From contig NZ_CP136520.1 in assembly GCF_032813545.1 (NCBI RefSeq), positions 4,768,001 to 4,832,000 on the forward strand: a stretch of DNA of 64,000 bases, in the 5' to 3' direction. The DNA is from Nodosilinea sp. E11. GTDB taxonomy: Bacteria; Cyanobacteriota; Cyanobacteriia; Phormidesmidales; Phormidesmidaceae. The notes under the pieces are model-generated. The model was not told the origin of the DNA and did not search any database. It saw only the letters and a program-made list of their open reading frames with translations. Positions 63,659 to 64,000 of this stretch are shown in pieces. The position numbers were made by a program, and so were the translations under genes. The number at the start of each line of letters is the position of its first letter. Position 1 is the stretch's first letter.

Positions 63659-64000
63659 CTAGCGATCGCGCGGCGATCGCACCCCCGAGCGCAAGTCTCC
63701 CCGGCTCCGCTTCACCGCGATCGGCCATTTATCCACCATCGTCAGCATGGCGGGCAGGTCTTTGGAGCATTTAGCCTGCCAGCCCAGATCGGCCACCACC
63801 GTATTAAAGGGGCGATTCTGCGTCATCCGATAGGCAATTTCTTCTACCTCAGTCCAGGTCAAGTCACTCTCGACAAAGGCCTGAATCATCACGTTGAGCA
63901 GATGCTGATAGCGGTTGCCCTCAGCTGTAGTCATCATCGTGTGGGGAATGTCGAGCACCTTGTTAAAGCAGGTGTACCAGCTCTGGGGCTGCTGCTTTAG
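63659..64000 (-). CDS. Conserved hypothetical protein (partial, 5' end outside window)
   Basis: The reading frame is open from base 64000 to the stop at 63659, so the gene begins beyond the window. About 113 codons are visible: QPQSWYTCFNKVLDIPHTMM, then AEGNRYQHLLNVMIQAFVES, DLTWTEVEEIAYRMTQNRPF and an end rich in basic residues. A short start (GTG 63958) is possible, but the homology-like pattern continues upstream of it, so a longer protein is likelier. I recognise it as a cyanobacterial protein of unknown function. Its stop touches the fibrillin stop (convergent). Confidence 0.7.
   Translation of the reverse strand, partial: LKQQPQSWYTCFNKVLDIPHTMMTTAEGNRYQHLLNVMIQAFVESDLTWTEVEEIAYRMTQNRPFNTVVADLGWQAKCSKDLPAMLTMVDKWPIAVKRSRGDLRSGVRSPRDR

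Overview
The window is chromosomal DNA from a filamentous-type cyanobacterium, most like the Leptolyngbya/Nodosilinea side of the phylum. The evidence is the very frequent HIP1 octamer (GCGATCGC), the genes for chlorophyll synthesis (chlH, a free PCP_red domain protein) and carotenoids, several cyanobacterial families of unknown function (DUF3285, DUF2808, DUF1400, DUF6930-like, WGxxGxxG, Ycf46), and the cyanobacterial gene order rpmH-rnpA-PH-yidC-khpB-DUF177-ycf46. No prophage, CRISPR array or full insertion sequence was seen. Genus assignment is inference from gene content only.

Layout. 1-12.5 kb: a DUF502 membrane protein (cut by the window edge), mgtE, cobU, a metallophosphatase, a methyltransferase, an orphan protein, chlH, a DUF305 lipoprotein, a TPR protein and sufA. 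12.8-23.4 kb: a DUF6930-like protein, a VOC protein, a proline-rich membrane protein, a DUF1400 hydrolase, a RarA-methyltransferase fusion, two small cyanobacterial proteins and a CrtI-type desaturase. 23.4-28.8 kb: a minus-strand run prfB - 2OG oxygenase - DUF3285 - ybeY - dgkA - trpG/pabA, preceded by a 54-residue protein and an SH3 protein. prfB carries the classical +1 programmed frameshift at codon 26. 28.8-34.4 kb: the ribosome/membrane-insertion cluster. 34.6-44 kb: a SNF2 helicase, xth, a tRNA-Ala locus with tandem interrupted 5' halves, a membrane methyltransferase, an ABC-F protein and two membrane proteins. 44-54 kb: a dienelactone hydrolase, a PCP_red protein, a secreted metallopeptidase-VWD protein, Mn catalase, two WGxxGxxG proteins around a stress-type membrane protein, a DUF1361 protein and a second Ycf46 ATPase. 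54-64 kb: uvrA, an ATP-dependent DNA ligase, an aspartoacylase-like protein, Fic, glcF, a fibrillin-family protein and an edge-truncated gene.

The most unusual material is repetitive rather than coding. (i) The tRNA-Ala(CGC) gene is preceded by two 85-bp units, each holding its 5' half interrupted at the anticodon stem/loop border by a 42-bp triple-hairpin element. (ii) Two families of short terminal-inverted-repeat elements occur: family A in four copies with two unrelated cores, family B in two copies. (iii) An 8-bp tandem repeat supplies the stop codon of a phosphatase gene. (iv) A perfect 28-bp intergenic-type palindrome lies in frame inside the DNA ligase gene, and uvrA has a similar low-complexity insertion.

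All function calls come from reading motifs and remembered family features; no database search was run.
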